Made by a program: the position numbers and the translations under genes
Assembly (NCBI GenBank): GCA_002070115.1
Contig: MWCO01000016.1
Coordinates: 1 to 64,000, forward strand
Direction of reading: 5' to 3'
Length of the DNA: 64,000 nt
From: Deltaproteobacteria bacterium ADurb.Bin207
Lineage (GTDB): Bacteria > Myxococcota_A > Polyangia > Polyangiales > Polyangiaceae
The notes under the pieces: generated by a model
Told to the model about the DNA's origin: nothing
The model's database searches: none
The model's input: only the letters and a program-made list of their open reading frames with translations
Shown: in pieces, positions 25,790 through 35,000 of the stretch
Layout of the letters: every line of letters begins with the position of its first letter
Position numbering within the stretch: position 1 is the stretch's first letter

Positions 25790-27469
25790 ATGGTTGCTGT
25801 TCGTTGGTTTGCCATGCTTGCGGTTGGCTGCTTGTACGGCTGCGTCGAGGACTCCAACGATCGCGCGGTGAAACAGCAGGCCAACACAGCCGAAGAGCAA
25901 GCCGAAGAAAAGCAAAAAGCTCAGCGTCAAACCGATCGCGAAGAATGTCGTCGATTGCGTCATCGATTGGAGCAGTATCCAGCGCTTGCAGGAACGCCTC
26001 GACTCGATGAGCAACGTCACCGTGTATTGGGTCAGGCGAAAGGTTGGCCGGTCGTATTTCGACGCGAGCCGATTCGCGACGAGGAAGAGCTATCCCCGTA
26101 TTTCCGTGCTATTTCGGAGGCTTACACCGATCGTCGCAGGTCTTTTTCGGCTTTCGAAACCTTAAGAGGGAGTGTGCAGCATCATCGCAAGCAAGTGCGG
26201 CAGATATTGATGCCCGAAGGGTATTTATATGCCGACGATCCGGAGGTGGCACGTTGGTTGGTGACGCATCTGGATCTTCGACGGTTGTTCAACGAGCCAG
26301 AACTCTGGCTCATGCGTGGAGACGAGGTATTTCGCCTCGAGCGCACGGAACGCGGATACCGCCATGTGGACGGTGCGAACGCTGGCGCTGCGGCTTCGCT
26401 GTTGTTATTCGATCGGGTAACGACACGAAGGTCGGAGCTTGAACCTGTATTGCATGTTGATTTCGTTCGGGCGGCGGAACAGCTTGGTTTTGACAGGGTG
26501 GAGATCGAGCGACTTACTAGCGAGGGAATCAATGCTCGCCTTCGGTATGGTTCCGACAGCCTTTGGGTACAAGCGGTGTTTTCCGAACAGCAAGGCCGTA
26601 CCCAGCTCGTTTGCGAAATCATCGAGGAAGATCGCCGTCAAGCGGTTCACGACTATCGAGAGCAACAGCGGATTCGACAACAAGCCATCGAAAAGCTTCG
26701 TCAAGCGATGGCGTTGCAGGTGCGTGAGCAACTGATGTTCGACGAGCCGAAAGAGGAGGTTGGGCAACAAGATGGATCCTTGCGTCCATTATGGTTGTGG
26801 GCGTATCGGCATGGTGGTGACGGCTATTCGTTCAACAAGATTTGGTATCCGGTATTTGATTCTGAAAACAGGCCGCATCCACCGCAAGTGTGCATTGATT
26901 TCGTGCTTGACACCTACGAGCGTGCGTCGGGGACGTGGTTTGCTTGTCGCGGAAAAAATAGAGATAGGTCAATGGGGAGTATCGACTTCGAGCGACTTGA
27001 CATGCCGAATCGTCGGAGCGTGGAAGCGGTTGCGGATTACTTTCGCGAGCATCCGGGGATGTTTGGGATATGGGATCTCGAGGCAGAGAAGCGGATTCGA
27101 TTTGCGCAGCGAGAGGCGTTTTATGATTTCGTTCGTGATCATGCGGATTATTTTCGCGTGGGAAATGTGGTGTTGATTCATGGCCCCCGCGGGGGGGAAG
27201 CGCATTACCACAGCGCGATCGTGTCTCGGACCGATCCCATGACGGGCATGCCGATCGAATTAGGTGAAAACGCGGGCAAACCGCGTTTGCGCTCCTGGCA
27301 TTCCGTGACACAATCGGGGCCTCTTCGCAGCATTCGAGCCGTGATGATCCCTGAGATTCCCTGGCTTCGTGAGGCTTTTTCGTCCAAAGGATCGTCGGTG
27401 GCGTGGGCGAACGATGGCGTGGAATCAGTACCGAGCAACGATAGGGATTGCGCTGTTACGCCGAATTGA
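25790..27469 (+). CDS. Large lipoprotein with papain-like Cys/His C-terminal domain (candidate)
   Basis: I start the 559-residue protein at ATG 25790, which gives a signal peptide and lipobox (CLYGC). A coiled-coil region rich in Gln, Glu and Arg follows (about 25-70), then a mixed region of about 270 residues. The last 220 residues resemble papain-like peptidases or amidases: a Cys at the start of a helix (PPQVCIDFVLDTYERA), a later VGNVVLIHGPRGG strand turn and GEAHYHSAIV, giving a Cys...His pair. NlpC/P60 and CHAP peptidoglycan hydrolases have this order. A cell-wall or surface hydrolase is plausible but unproven. Its end overlaps the convergent thioesterase gene by 14 bp. Confidence 0.6.
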   Translation: MVAVRWFAMLAVGCLYGCVEDSNDRAVKQQANTAEEQAEEKQKAQRQTDREECRRLRHRLEQYPALAGTPRLDEQRHRVLGQAKGWPVVFRREPIRDEEELSPYFRAISEAYTDRRRSFSAFETLRGSVQHHRKQVRQILMPEGYLYADDPEVARWLVTHLDLRRLFNEPELWLMRGDEVFRLERTERGYRHVDGANAGAAASLLLFDRVTTRRSELEPVLHVDFVRAAEQLGFDRVEIERLTSEGINARLRYGSDSLWVQAVFSEQQGRTQLVCEIIEEDRRQAVHDYREQQRIRQQAIEKLRQAMALQVREQLMFDEPKEEVGQQDGSLRPLWLWAYRHGGDGYSFNKIWYPVFDSENRPHPPQVCIDFVLDTYERASGTWFACRGKNRDRSMGSIDFERLDMPNRRSVEAVADYFREHPGMFGIWDLEAEKRIRFAQREAFYDFVRDHADYFRVGNVVLIHGPRGGEAHYHSAIVSRTDPMTGMPIELGENAGKPRLRSWHSVTQSGPLRSIRAVMIPEIPWLREAFSSKGSSVAWANDGVESVPSNDRDCAVTPN

Positions 27470-27983
27470 TCACGGTCGATTTTCTGCGAATCGACACGGT
27501 TTTTTCGATCTCAGCAATGACGTCGCCGTCGGGACCGATAAGGTTCGTTTGAAATATTTCATGTCGTTTTCCATCGCGGTCCACGTGTTGGCGAATCGTT
27601 TCGAGTTGCTGGCGAGGGATTTCGAAGCGCGCTCGGGTGGTGCCTCGACCGGGGCGTTTGAATCGAATGGTGGCTTCTTTGTCCCAGACCACGTAATCGG
27701 GACCCAGGAATTCCGTGAGGATTAGGGCAAAAAACGGGTCCGTCATGGCATAAAGGGAACCGCCAAAGTGAGTTCCGAAGTAGTTTTTGTTCCAAAAACG
27801 AAGCGGAAGCTCGACTTCGAACCAGGTTGCGTCGTCGGCCACGCGGCAGATGCGAATTCCGGCTCCCAAAAACGGGGCGTACAGACTCATCAACAAAAAA
27901 ACACGCGTTCCGCCAAAACGTCGTAACACTTCGTTGACATATCGGAAAAGCGGCTTGCTTTGTGCGAATCGATTCGGGGACAT
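27456..27983 (-). CDS. DUF4442-type hotdog-fold thioesterase-like protein
   Basis: The 175-residue protein has the hotdog core: a long helix start (LFRYVNEVLRRFGG), strand LPLRFWNKNYFGTHFGGSLYAMTD (in pieces) with the Asn-x3-Gly-x-His-Phe-Gly-Gly pattern, and strands DYVVWDKEATIRFKRPG and GDVIAEIEKTVSIRR. DUF4442 members resemble acyl-CoA thioesterases (PaaI-like). Natural substrate unknown. The ATG at 27983 precedes about 400 bp of intergenic DNA shared with the RRM gene. Confidence 0.85.
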   Translation of the reverse strand: MSPNRFAQSKPLFRYVNEVLRRFGGTRVFLLMSLYAPFLGAGIRICRVADDATWFEVELPLRFWNKNYFGTHFGGSLYAMTDPFFALILTEFLGPDYVVWDKEATIRFKRPGRGTTRARFEIPRQQLETIRQHVDRDGKRHEIFQTNLIGPDGDVIAEIEKTVSIRRKSTVINSA

Positions 27984-28293
27984 GCTCTACTCATGCTGAA
28001 CAAAATGGCCGTATTGAAGCGGCAGTTGCTCTTTTGGGGCGACCACAACGATAGGCTTTGCCGAACGGCCAAAGCAACGTGAAGACCGGCACCGGGCGCA
28101 TGAAAAATGACGATCTTTGCGGTCCAAACCGGCTTTGTGTCGAGCCTCTTGCTTTTCAGGTAATTAAGGGTAGGTTGAGCCGGTTCGTGTTCGTCATTGG
28201 CTTTCGGTTCAATTCACGTTCTGTTGTTGGGACTGGGTGGCGCCACAAGCTGGTGGATGTGTTGTGTATGGGCAGTCGAGGAACTTCGACTGC

Positions 28294-28335
28294 TTGCCAG
28301 CAATCGGTCTTTTCGACTCCCCGACTTGCTGGCAA
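28294..28335 (+). promoter_or_regulatory. Stem-loop in the leader of the RRM gene
   Basis: The 398-bp stretch from 27984 to 28381 has no gene. It holds a perfect ten-base inverted repeat, TTGCCAGCAA (28294-28303) and TTGCTGGCAA (28326-28335), with a 22-base loop, 46 bases before the RRM start. It lacks a T run, so it is not a terminator. It could be an RNA hairpin bound by the RRM protein itself. Confidence 0.5.
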
Positions 28336-28381
28336 CGGGCCGCCGATGCGGTGACCGGAGTCGTGACGGAAACTCGGGAAA

Positions 28382-28840
28382 ATGGGCAATCGATTGTACG
28401 TAGGGAATTTGTCTTTCGAGACGACAGCGAACGATCTCGAAGAGCTGTTCGGAAAAGTAGGTGGAGGAACGACAGACGTTCACTTGGTGACTGACCGAGT
28501 GAGCGGGCGTTCGAGAGGGTTTGCCTTTGTGACGATGGCAACGGACGCCGATGCGCAAGCTGCCGTCGAGCAACTCGATGGCCAGATGTTGGGAGGGCGG
28601 CCTCTTCGTATCAACGAAGCTCGCGAACGTGCGCCGAGAGAAGGCGGCGGCGGTGGAGGATATGGCGGCGGCGGTGGAGGATATGGCGGCGGCGGTGGAG
28701 GATATGGCGGCGGCGGCGGTGGAGGATATGGCGGCCGAGGACGCGGTGGACGTGGTGGTGGAGGTGGAGGTGGGCGTCGTGGGCCAGGTGGAGGACGTGG
28801 CGCACGAGGTGGAGGTGGTGGAGAGGGCCAACGCTGGTAG
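28382..28840 (+). CDS. Glycine-rich RRM RNA-binding protein
   Basis: Residues 4-80 form an RNA-recognition motif with RNP2 (LYVGNLSF) and RNP1 (RSRGFAFVTM). Residues 88-152 are a low-complexity tail of GGYGGGG and RGG units ending in QRW. This is the bacterial/cyanobacterial RNA-binding-protein type, often cold-induced, which binds single-stranded RNA; RGG/GGY tails favour RNA condensation. A stem-loop in its leader suggests control at RNA level. It is convergent with the TPR protein gene, only seven bases apart. Confidence 0.92.
   Translation: MGNRLYVGNLSFETTANDLEELFGKVGGGTTDVHLVTDRVSGRSRGFAFVTMATDADAQAAVEQLDGQMLGGRPLRINEARERAPREGGGGGGYGGGGGGYGGGGGGYGGGGGGGYGGRGRGGRGGGGGGGRRGPGGGRGARGGGGGEGQRW
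28655..28733. repeat. 21/24-bp tandem repeat encoding GGYGGGG units
   Basis: GGAGGATAT recurs at 28655, 28676, 28697 and 28721, so the units are 21, 21 and 24 bp. They encode the GGYGG tail of the RRM protein. Slippage here would change tail length in steps of seven or eight residues. Confidence 0.9.
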
Positions 28841-28847
28841 GCTCGAA

Positions 28848-30977
28848 CTACGCCTTTTTTGAAGGGCCAATCAAGTCATCGAACACTCGCTCGAGTTCGT
28901 CGTCGGCAATCGTGACTTCACCACGATGCACCTGTTGTCGAAGACTATCCAAACGTGTGCGGGCGTCTCGAAAGTCAGGTGCGAGATGAACCACCTGTTC
29001 GAGGTGTTGGATAGCTTGCGAAAACTGTTCTCGGGCCTCGAAAAGACGACTCAATTCGTATTGCACGCCGACTTCTTCCGATCGTGATTTGCATTCGATC
29101 GAAAGGGCACGCTGCAAAACCTGTAGGGCTTGTTCCGCATGGCCCGAGCGTTGATGAATCGACGCGATCATGGACAGGCTGACGCAGGCCCGCGCGGGAT
29201 CTTTCGCCGCATTTTCAAAGGCGATTCTAGCCTCTTCGAGGCGTCCCATTTCCATGAACATCATACCTAAATCGTATTGCGTCCTGCTGTCTTGCGCGTC
29301 GACCTGTGTTTCGACGCCCTGTTTGAACATGAGGAACAGCGAATCGATATCGGCGTTCGCGGGAGCGACAGGAGACGGAAGCGCGACATCCACTGGCTGT
29401 TCGAAAGCAGATGGTTGTTCGATGGGCTGTTTGAGTTTGAGTACCGATGGTTGGGCATCGGCCTCCAGCATCGATTGTTCGACTTCTTTGAATCGCTGCA
29501 ATAGCTCAGGATGATGGGGAGACAGAGCGATTTGTTCTTGCAGGATGGCCAACGCGTCTTCGAATAATCCCCTGGAAACGAAAAACTCTACCTCTTCGAG
29601 AGCTTCGGAGACCCCTCCTCCGCCGCGGAACCCTCGGATTTCTTTGAGCGGCAGAGCCGCCATGACATCGGTATTCGCCGGTGATGAATCGGCAGACGGA
29701 TCGGCTGGAGACTCTGCCACGGATTGCAGGATTTCCATGGGTATGGGCTTGGGTGCCAAGGCGGAGGATTGAAGTTCAACCAACGTAGCGAGCATCTTTC
29801 GCAGCGATTGGTGATTCGGTTCCAACTCGAGCCCGATGTTGACACTGTGAATGGCGTTTTGCAGATCGCCTCGGTCTAAAAACTCACGGGCTTGTTGCTC
29901 GAGGTTCGCCACGTCGCCAACTCGTTCGATTTGAGCCAAAACGCCTGTTTCCTCGATGAAAGGAACGTCGCTCTGAATAGGCAAAACGTGGTTTTCCGTG
30001 GATTCCGTTTGCTTGATGCTCGGTGGGGCGGCCAGGTGTTGTGCGGGAGAGGATGGGACAAGGGAAAGGGCCAGTTTTTCGACGTCGGGGTCATGCGGGG
30101 CGTAATCACGAAGCGTCGCGAGTGTCGAAAGAGCAATTTCCATCGCCCCTTGTTCTTTGGCGATGCGGACGGTTTGTTTGCGGACCTCATGGGCGCGGTC
30201 ATGTTGTCCCATGGAATCGAAAACGCGCGTGAGCAGTTCGAGCGTATCGAGGTTCTTGGGTTCGGCGCGAAATGCGTTTTGAAGATGAACCAGAGCATGC
30301 ATCCCATCGTTGGTCTGTCCCCGTTCCAGCAGAATTTTGGCGGCCTGACGTGATATTTCCGCGGCTTGGGTACGCGCATGCATCTGCTCCAACACACGCA
30401 CAGCATCGTCGATTCGGTGCAAACTGACGAGGCGATTGGCTGCCTCGATCCCATGGTGGACCGCATCGTTGCGGTAGCCGTCTTCAAGCAAGATTTCTGC
30501 AATACGCAACTGCGTGACGGGGGATGCTCCACCGCGATCGGAAACGATCTGAAGAATCGATACGGCTTCGTGAATACGGCCTGCGCGTGCGAGAAGGGAG
30601 GCGTAAATATTGAATGTATTGAGTGCTTCGGCGGACAGCCGTAGTTCTTGGTACAAGTTGGCGAGCGTGGGATATAGGAACAGGAAGTAGTCGTTGAGAT
30701 GGGGGACGTGGGTGGAAAGCAGTTTTTCTACTTGCTTGAAAACGGCGATGGCTTTGGCAGCATAACCTTCTTTGGTGTAGACGCGGGCAGCTCTGACGTA
30801 GGCTTCCACGGCCCTTTCATACGCTTGCAATCGGCTGTAAAGGTCTCCGACTTTGAGTAGCAAGCGGGCATCTTCAGGGAAGGATTCGAGAAGCTTGTTG
30901 TAATCGTCGATGGCCTGTTTGAACCGGCCTCGAGCGGCGTTTCTTTCGGCGGATCGCAGGGTACGTTCACGGTCCAT
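28848..30977 (-). CDS. Large TPR-repeat protein
   Basis: The 709-residue protein has no signal or membrane segment. Repeats of TPR type are visible at the N-terminus (RGRFKQAIDDYNKLLESFPED, in pieces, then YERAVEAYVRAARVYTKEG), around residues 105-270, near 370-400 (GDLQNAIHSVNIGLELEP) and at the C-terminus (GRLEEARIAFENAAKDP, HAEQALQVLQRALSIE, EQFSQAIQHLEQVVHLAPD). Linkers rich in Pro, Ser and Gln separate these blocks. Such proteins scaffold complexes; similar ones accompany motility and kinase systems in Myxococcota. No partner is evident nearby. The upstream 214 bp (30978-31191) show no gene. Confidence 0.88.
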   Translation of the reverse strand: MDRERTLRSAERNAARGRFKQAIDDYNKLLESFPEDARLLLKVGDLYSRLQAYERAVEAYVRAARVYTKEGYAAKAIAVFKQVEKLLSTHVPHLNDYFLFLYPTLANLYQELRLSAEALNTFNIYASLLARAGRIHEAVSILQIVSDRGGASPVTQLRIAEILLEDGYRNDAVHHGIEAANRLVSLHRIDDAVRVLEQMHARTQAAEISRQAAKILLERGQTNDGMHALVHLQNAFRAEPKNLDTLELLTRVFDSMGQHDRAHEVRKQTVRIAKEQGAMEIALSTLATLRDYAPHDPDVEKLALSLVPSSPAQHLAAPPSIKQTESTENHVLPIQSDVPFIEETGVLAQIERVGDVANLEQQAREFLDRGDLQNAIHSVNIGLELEPNHQSLRKMLATLVELQSSALAPKPIPMEILQSVAESPADPSADSSPANTDVMAALPLKEIRGFRGGGGVSEALEEVEFFVSRGLFEDALAILQEQIALSPHHPELLQRFKEVEQSMLEADAQPSVLKLKQPIEQPSAFEQPVDVALPSPVAPANADIDSLFLMFKQGVETQVDAQDSRTQYDLGMMFMEMGRLEEARIAFENAAKDPARACVSLSMIASIHQRSGHAEQALQVLQRALSIECKSRSEEVGVQYELSRLFEAREQFSQAIQHLEQVVHLAPDFRDARTRLDSLRQQVHRGEVTIADDELERVFDDLIGPSKKA

Positions 30978-31191
30978 GGGTATTCGTTCCCTTCGGTCGA
31001 TCTACCCTCCGATTGTGCGCCGAGGTAGGACAAGGGTCAAAGATTAGGCGAAATGAAGCGAGTCATTCTGTGCAGAGGAACGATTCACGGCCGTGGCATC
31101 CGGTTGGATGTGTGGCCGCTGTGACGCGGCGATCAGGGGCAGAGGCATGCGAAAGCCCAAATTTGCGGCGTAGAGGCGCAAGGTGGGGCGG

Positions 31192-31219
31192 CATGGGATT
31201 TGAATGACGAAATCCCATG
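31192..31219 (+). promoter_or_regulatory. Perfect inverted repeat at a start codon
   Basis: CATGGGATTT (31192-31201), eight bases, AAATCCCATG (31210-31219). The ATG of the small ORF is the last three bases. It could be an operator or an RNA hairpin hiding the start. Confidence 0.55.
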
Positions 31220-31543
31220 TTGTTTGCGTTGCTTCCTTCTCGGCTTCAGCGTCTCGCCAGGTTGGCACGAAGGTCGTTTCACGCAACCACACAAGAGGCA
31301 CAGGCACTGCGGGGGCGATGGGTCGCGCTCGACCACTGTCATTACGACGAAGGCGATTCGATTCCATCGTCAGGACGAGTCGTTGACAGCGATTCGGATC
31401 TTGGGGAGTTGGTAAGTCGATTGCGTCTAAGAGGGGGACACCGTTGCGTGATCGTGCGTTGCGAACACGGATGCGATTGGGATCCTCAAACGGGCGTTTA
31501 TCGAAGTCGTCGAGCGACGCACGATCTGACGCCGGCGGCCTGA
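31217..31543 (+). CDS. Small protein of about 108 residues, unknown
   Basis: The central part (GRWVALDHCHYDEGD, then GRVVDSDSDLGELVSRL and HRCVIVRCEHGCD) reads like genuine protein with regular strand/helix alternation and conserved-looking Cys and Asp. The N-terminal 35 residues are basic. The ATG at 31217 lies inside an inverted repeat and has no ribosome site, so the start is doubtful. A 168-residue frame on the opposite strand is less protein-like. No family recognised. Confidence 0.45.
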   Translation: MLFALLPSRLQRLARLARRSFHATTQEAQALRGRWVALDHCHYDEGDSIPSSGRVVDSDSDLGELVSRLRLRGGHRCVIVRCEHGCDWDPQTGVYRSRRATHDLTPAA

Positions 31544-31613
31544 ACGGCATATGGCTTCGAGATTTGCTGGAGGAGGGTAACGGGGCGGAGTCGAATTGGC
31601 AACGAATGAGCGA

Positions 31614-31925
31614 TTAGTCCGGGATTTTTTTGAGTTCTACTTCGAGTCGAAGCAGTGGGTCACCTTCCTTGACGTCGACGAGGCGGTCCCAAGGGAAGTA
31701 TCCTGGTTTTTCCACGGATATTCGATGCTGTCCTGGCGGTAAGGCCACGCCGCGGGCTTCGACGATCGAAAACGTGCCAAGGTATTGATCATCGATATGA
31801 ACGATGGCGTCCGAATCTGCACCGTGCATGCGCATGGATACCGTTCGGGCGGGAGCTGGAACGCAGTTTGGCAAGCCAAACGCCCCGATAAGAACAAGGA
31901 CAATCCATCTGATTGAACGATGCAT
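31614..31925 (-). CDS. PEGA-domain lipoprotein
   Basis: The 103-residue protein starts at ATG 31925 with a signal peptide and lipobox (LPNC). The rest is one PEGA-like beta domain: SDAIVHIDDQYLGTFS, VALPPGQHRISVEKPGYFPWD, LLRLEVELKKIPD. PEGA domains are found in surface and kinase-linked proteins. It is divergent from the large Ser/Thr kinase gene with 85 bp between, so the two may share regulation. Confidence 0.82.
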   Translation of the reverse strand: MHRSIRWIVLVLIGAFGLPNCVPAPARTVSMRMHGADSDAIVHIDDQYLGTFSIVEARGVALPPGQHRISVEKPGYFPWDRLVDVKEGDPLLRLEVELKKIPD

Positions 31926-32010
31926 GGCAAGGGAGTCCTGCCAGGCTCTGGGTTCGAATGCAAGCGAGCGTGGACGTCGGCGCTGGAATTGCCTACCGTA
32001 GCTCGGCGTC

Positions 32011-35000
32011 ATGCCATCTTCGCACGAATTGGAATTCGAAAACGGCACCTCAGTCGAAAGCGAAGTGGTATCCGCCGCGTGGCGTATCGAAAAGATATTG
32101 GGAATCGGAGGAACGGCCACGGTTTTTTTGGCGACCGGGTTACACGGCCAACGGTCTGCCCTCAAGGTCATGCGCCCTGAAGCAGCGCAGCAGCAGGGGG
32201 CGCTTCAACGTTTTTTACGCGAAGGACGTCTGGCGCGGCATATCGAACATGCTGGAATGGTTCGCTGTTTGGGTGAGGGAACGACATCCGACTCGCGTCC
32301 GTATTTGGCGCTCGAGTATCTCGAGGGATGCACCCTCGAGGCGCTGGTTCGATCTGGCGATCATCTCTCGCTGCTGCCATTGCTAAGGTTGTTTGTCGAT
32401 GTGCTGGATCTCATGGCCCATTGTCATAGCCGCGGAATCGTTCATCGGGACTTGAAGCCATCCAACCTGTTCGTAACGAGGACAGGAATGGTGAAGGTGC
32501 TTGATTTCGGGGTGGCGACAGCACAGGGAGTCGTGACGGATTACGTACGGGAGGGAGTTGCCATTGGGACGCCTTCGTTCATGGCACCCGAACAAGCGAT
32601 GGGGGATTGGGAACACGTGGATGCACGTGCCGACGTCTTTTCCCTGGGAGCGACGCTCTATTCGTTGCTGTCGGGCAAACGATTGCACGTCGGAAAAAAC
32701 GAAGCGGAATCGTTTACGTTAGCGGCCACGCGTTCAGCTCCTTCTTTGGGCGAAGTTGCGCCCGAATTACCCACGGAAATCGTAAGTTTCGTCGACCGCG
32801 CGTTGCAATGGGACAAGCGTTCTCGCTTCGCCGATGCGGCTTGTATGAAAGCGCAACTCGAAGGCATCCTTCTGGGGTTCGAAGAGGTTGACACGAAGAC
32901 GACGAAACCATGGCAACGACAAGAGGATATTGCTCCGAAAGCCATCGTCGATGTTCCGCAAGACGCCCTTTGTTGTTCAAAGGCGTTTTCCTTGTTACCA
33001 CGAGCATTGGAGCAATGGGAGCAGGGGCTCGACCATGACGCCACATTGAAGGAAGCGGCGGACTACCTTGTGCGCGTATCACAGGCAGGTGGTTCGGATT
33101 GGCGTCTAACGGTACGACCGTGGTCGATTCTACTTCGTGATGAAACCGTGTGGTCACCTCATTGGCCGTGGTTGCCTGTCATTCAGCAGATGTTCGACGA
33201 TGGGATTCGTTTCATGGCGTGCGAGCCAACGCTCGCTGGGGCTGAGAGGCTGTTCCGAAGGATATTTGATCAAGTCGTAGTCGAGTCCCGGCGTGCCGAT
33301 CTTGTGGCTGAGTTTTGGCCTTTGTCTCATCAAGGCGTTCGAATTGGCGTGGCTTGGGGATTGCTTGGAACCACGGCATCCCGTGTGAACGAGGCTTGCG
33401 AGAGTCAAACTACCGTGCTTCGCCTGATGGAAGCATCGGGAGAGGATATCGATCGTCTCGAGTTCTTGGAGACTTGGCCGTGTGTATCAGAATTGTTGTT
33501 GGATGATCACACGCGCTCGCCATGGTTATCGCCCACTGACGATCACTACGATGCCTTGTTTTCTCGCTATCTCGTCGCGATGTTGGAAGAGATGGCGAAG
33601 GGTCGAGTTCTTATTTCCCGCGATGAATCCATTCTTCGAACCCTGGCACGGGATCTGTTGGAGGAAGAGCAAACTGATACGTTGTTGTTTGCTTCATTGT
33701 CGTTGGCTCCAAGCGAAACCAGATTGGATGTGCTGACCGCTCTGTGGTTACCCGAGGCGCTTCCACGGTTGTTGAAGCATCTCAACCGTCGGGTTCCTGC
33801 GGAGGCTCTCGAAGACCGACGACTATCTAACCTACGGAAATTGCTAGATATATTTGATACTCGCGCAGCTTCTATCTGTCTTCGGGTGCTGCCCGAACTT
33901 ACCCATCCAACCTTGGCACGAATCGTTGTGCAGTACGTGGTGTCTCATCTGCCGGAACAGATGGAAGGGATTGCCGACGTGCTATTTCGTCTGACAGGAG
34001 AGACGGGGTATCGGTTGATCAAGGCGTTGGGGGAACAGAAGCATGACGAAGTGCGAGTCGTGTTGGAGAGGTTGGAACAAACCACTTCGCCTCTTCGCAT
34101 TGCGGCTAAGGCAATGTTGTATGGGATCGAGAGAGAAGAGGGGTCGGTGATATCGCAACTGGCAGCTCCAGGATGGCCTGCGCGTGCGGTAGCTCTGTGG
34201 ATGGTGAAGGAGCATCGGTTGGAGAGCGCGGAACCATGGCTTGTTCGGACCATCGAAGATCCCTCGTTTCACCACCGTTCTCGACAAGAGCGTCGCCTCG
34301 TTTTCGAAGCACTGGTTGCGCTTTCTTTGCAGCAAGCGGAACAACGGGCCGAGGCGTTGGTGCGTCGACATGGTTTGATTCGAGAGGATGCCGTGGACGA
34401 CACGCGGTGTTTGGCTGTCGAGCTATTGGGAGAGATTTCGTCGAATGAAGCCATCCTATCGACGCTTCGCGGTGCGGAATCTCCGATGTGGTGGAATCCG
34501 CGGGCCATACGAGTTGCTGCTCGGACTGCGCGTCAACGAGTCGAGCAGCGTTTGGGTATCGACCGAAAGAAGTCCGTGGCTGAAGCTCGCAGCAGTACAC
34601 TGCCACCGGAGCAGGTGCCGGGTTCTTCAACCTCAGGCGAGTCCACGAAAACTTCGCCCAATCTATCGTTGCGACACGTACCGTTACCCAGGAACGATGA
34701 AGCTTGGCCGAACGAACAAGTGGCGCGGTTTTTCGTATCGCTGGCGTGTCTTGTCGAGTTGGTACAACGTCAGGCCGACGAGGACTCTTTGCAACTCGAG
34801 GCGCTGACCACGGTGGACGCGGTTCGACAGCAAGCACAAAGGAGCGGCAAGCTGCACGTGACGATGGAAGCGGGTGTTCCTTATGTGGACAAGAAACCTG
34901 TGTTGCTGGCGGCGTGGGTTGCTCAACAAATCGAGCCTCTCGTCGGAGCGTTACAATGGCTCGAATGGCTTGACATTCGAATCGATCCTCGTCTGACACC

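Noticed and set aside
25685-26020. N-terminal extension of the minus-strand lipoprotein frame
   Set aside because: Antisense to the large lipoprotein; the GTG 25684 start gives a lipobox.
28655-28733. Possible CRISPR-like repeat
   Set aside because: Tandem in-frame coding repeat for a glycine-rich tail without spacers.
31044-31550. 168-residue minus-strand frame
   Set aside because: Pro/Arg-rich and less protein-like than the plus-strand frame at 31217.
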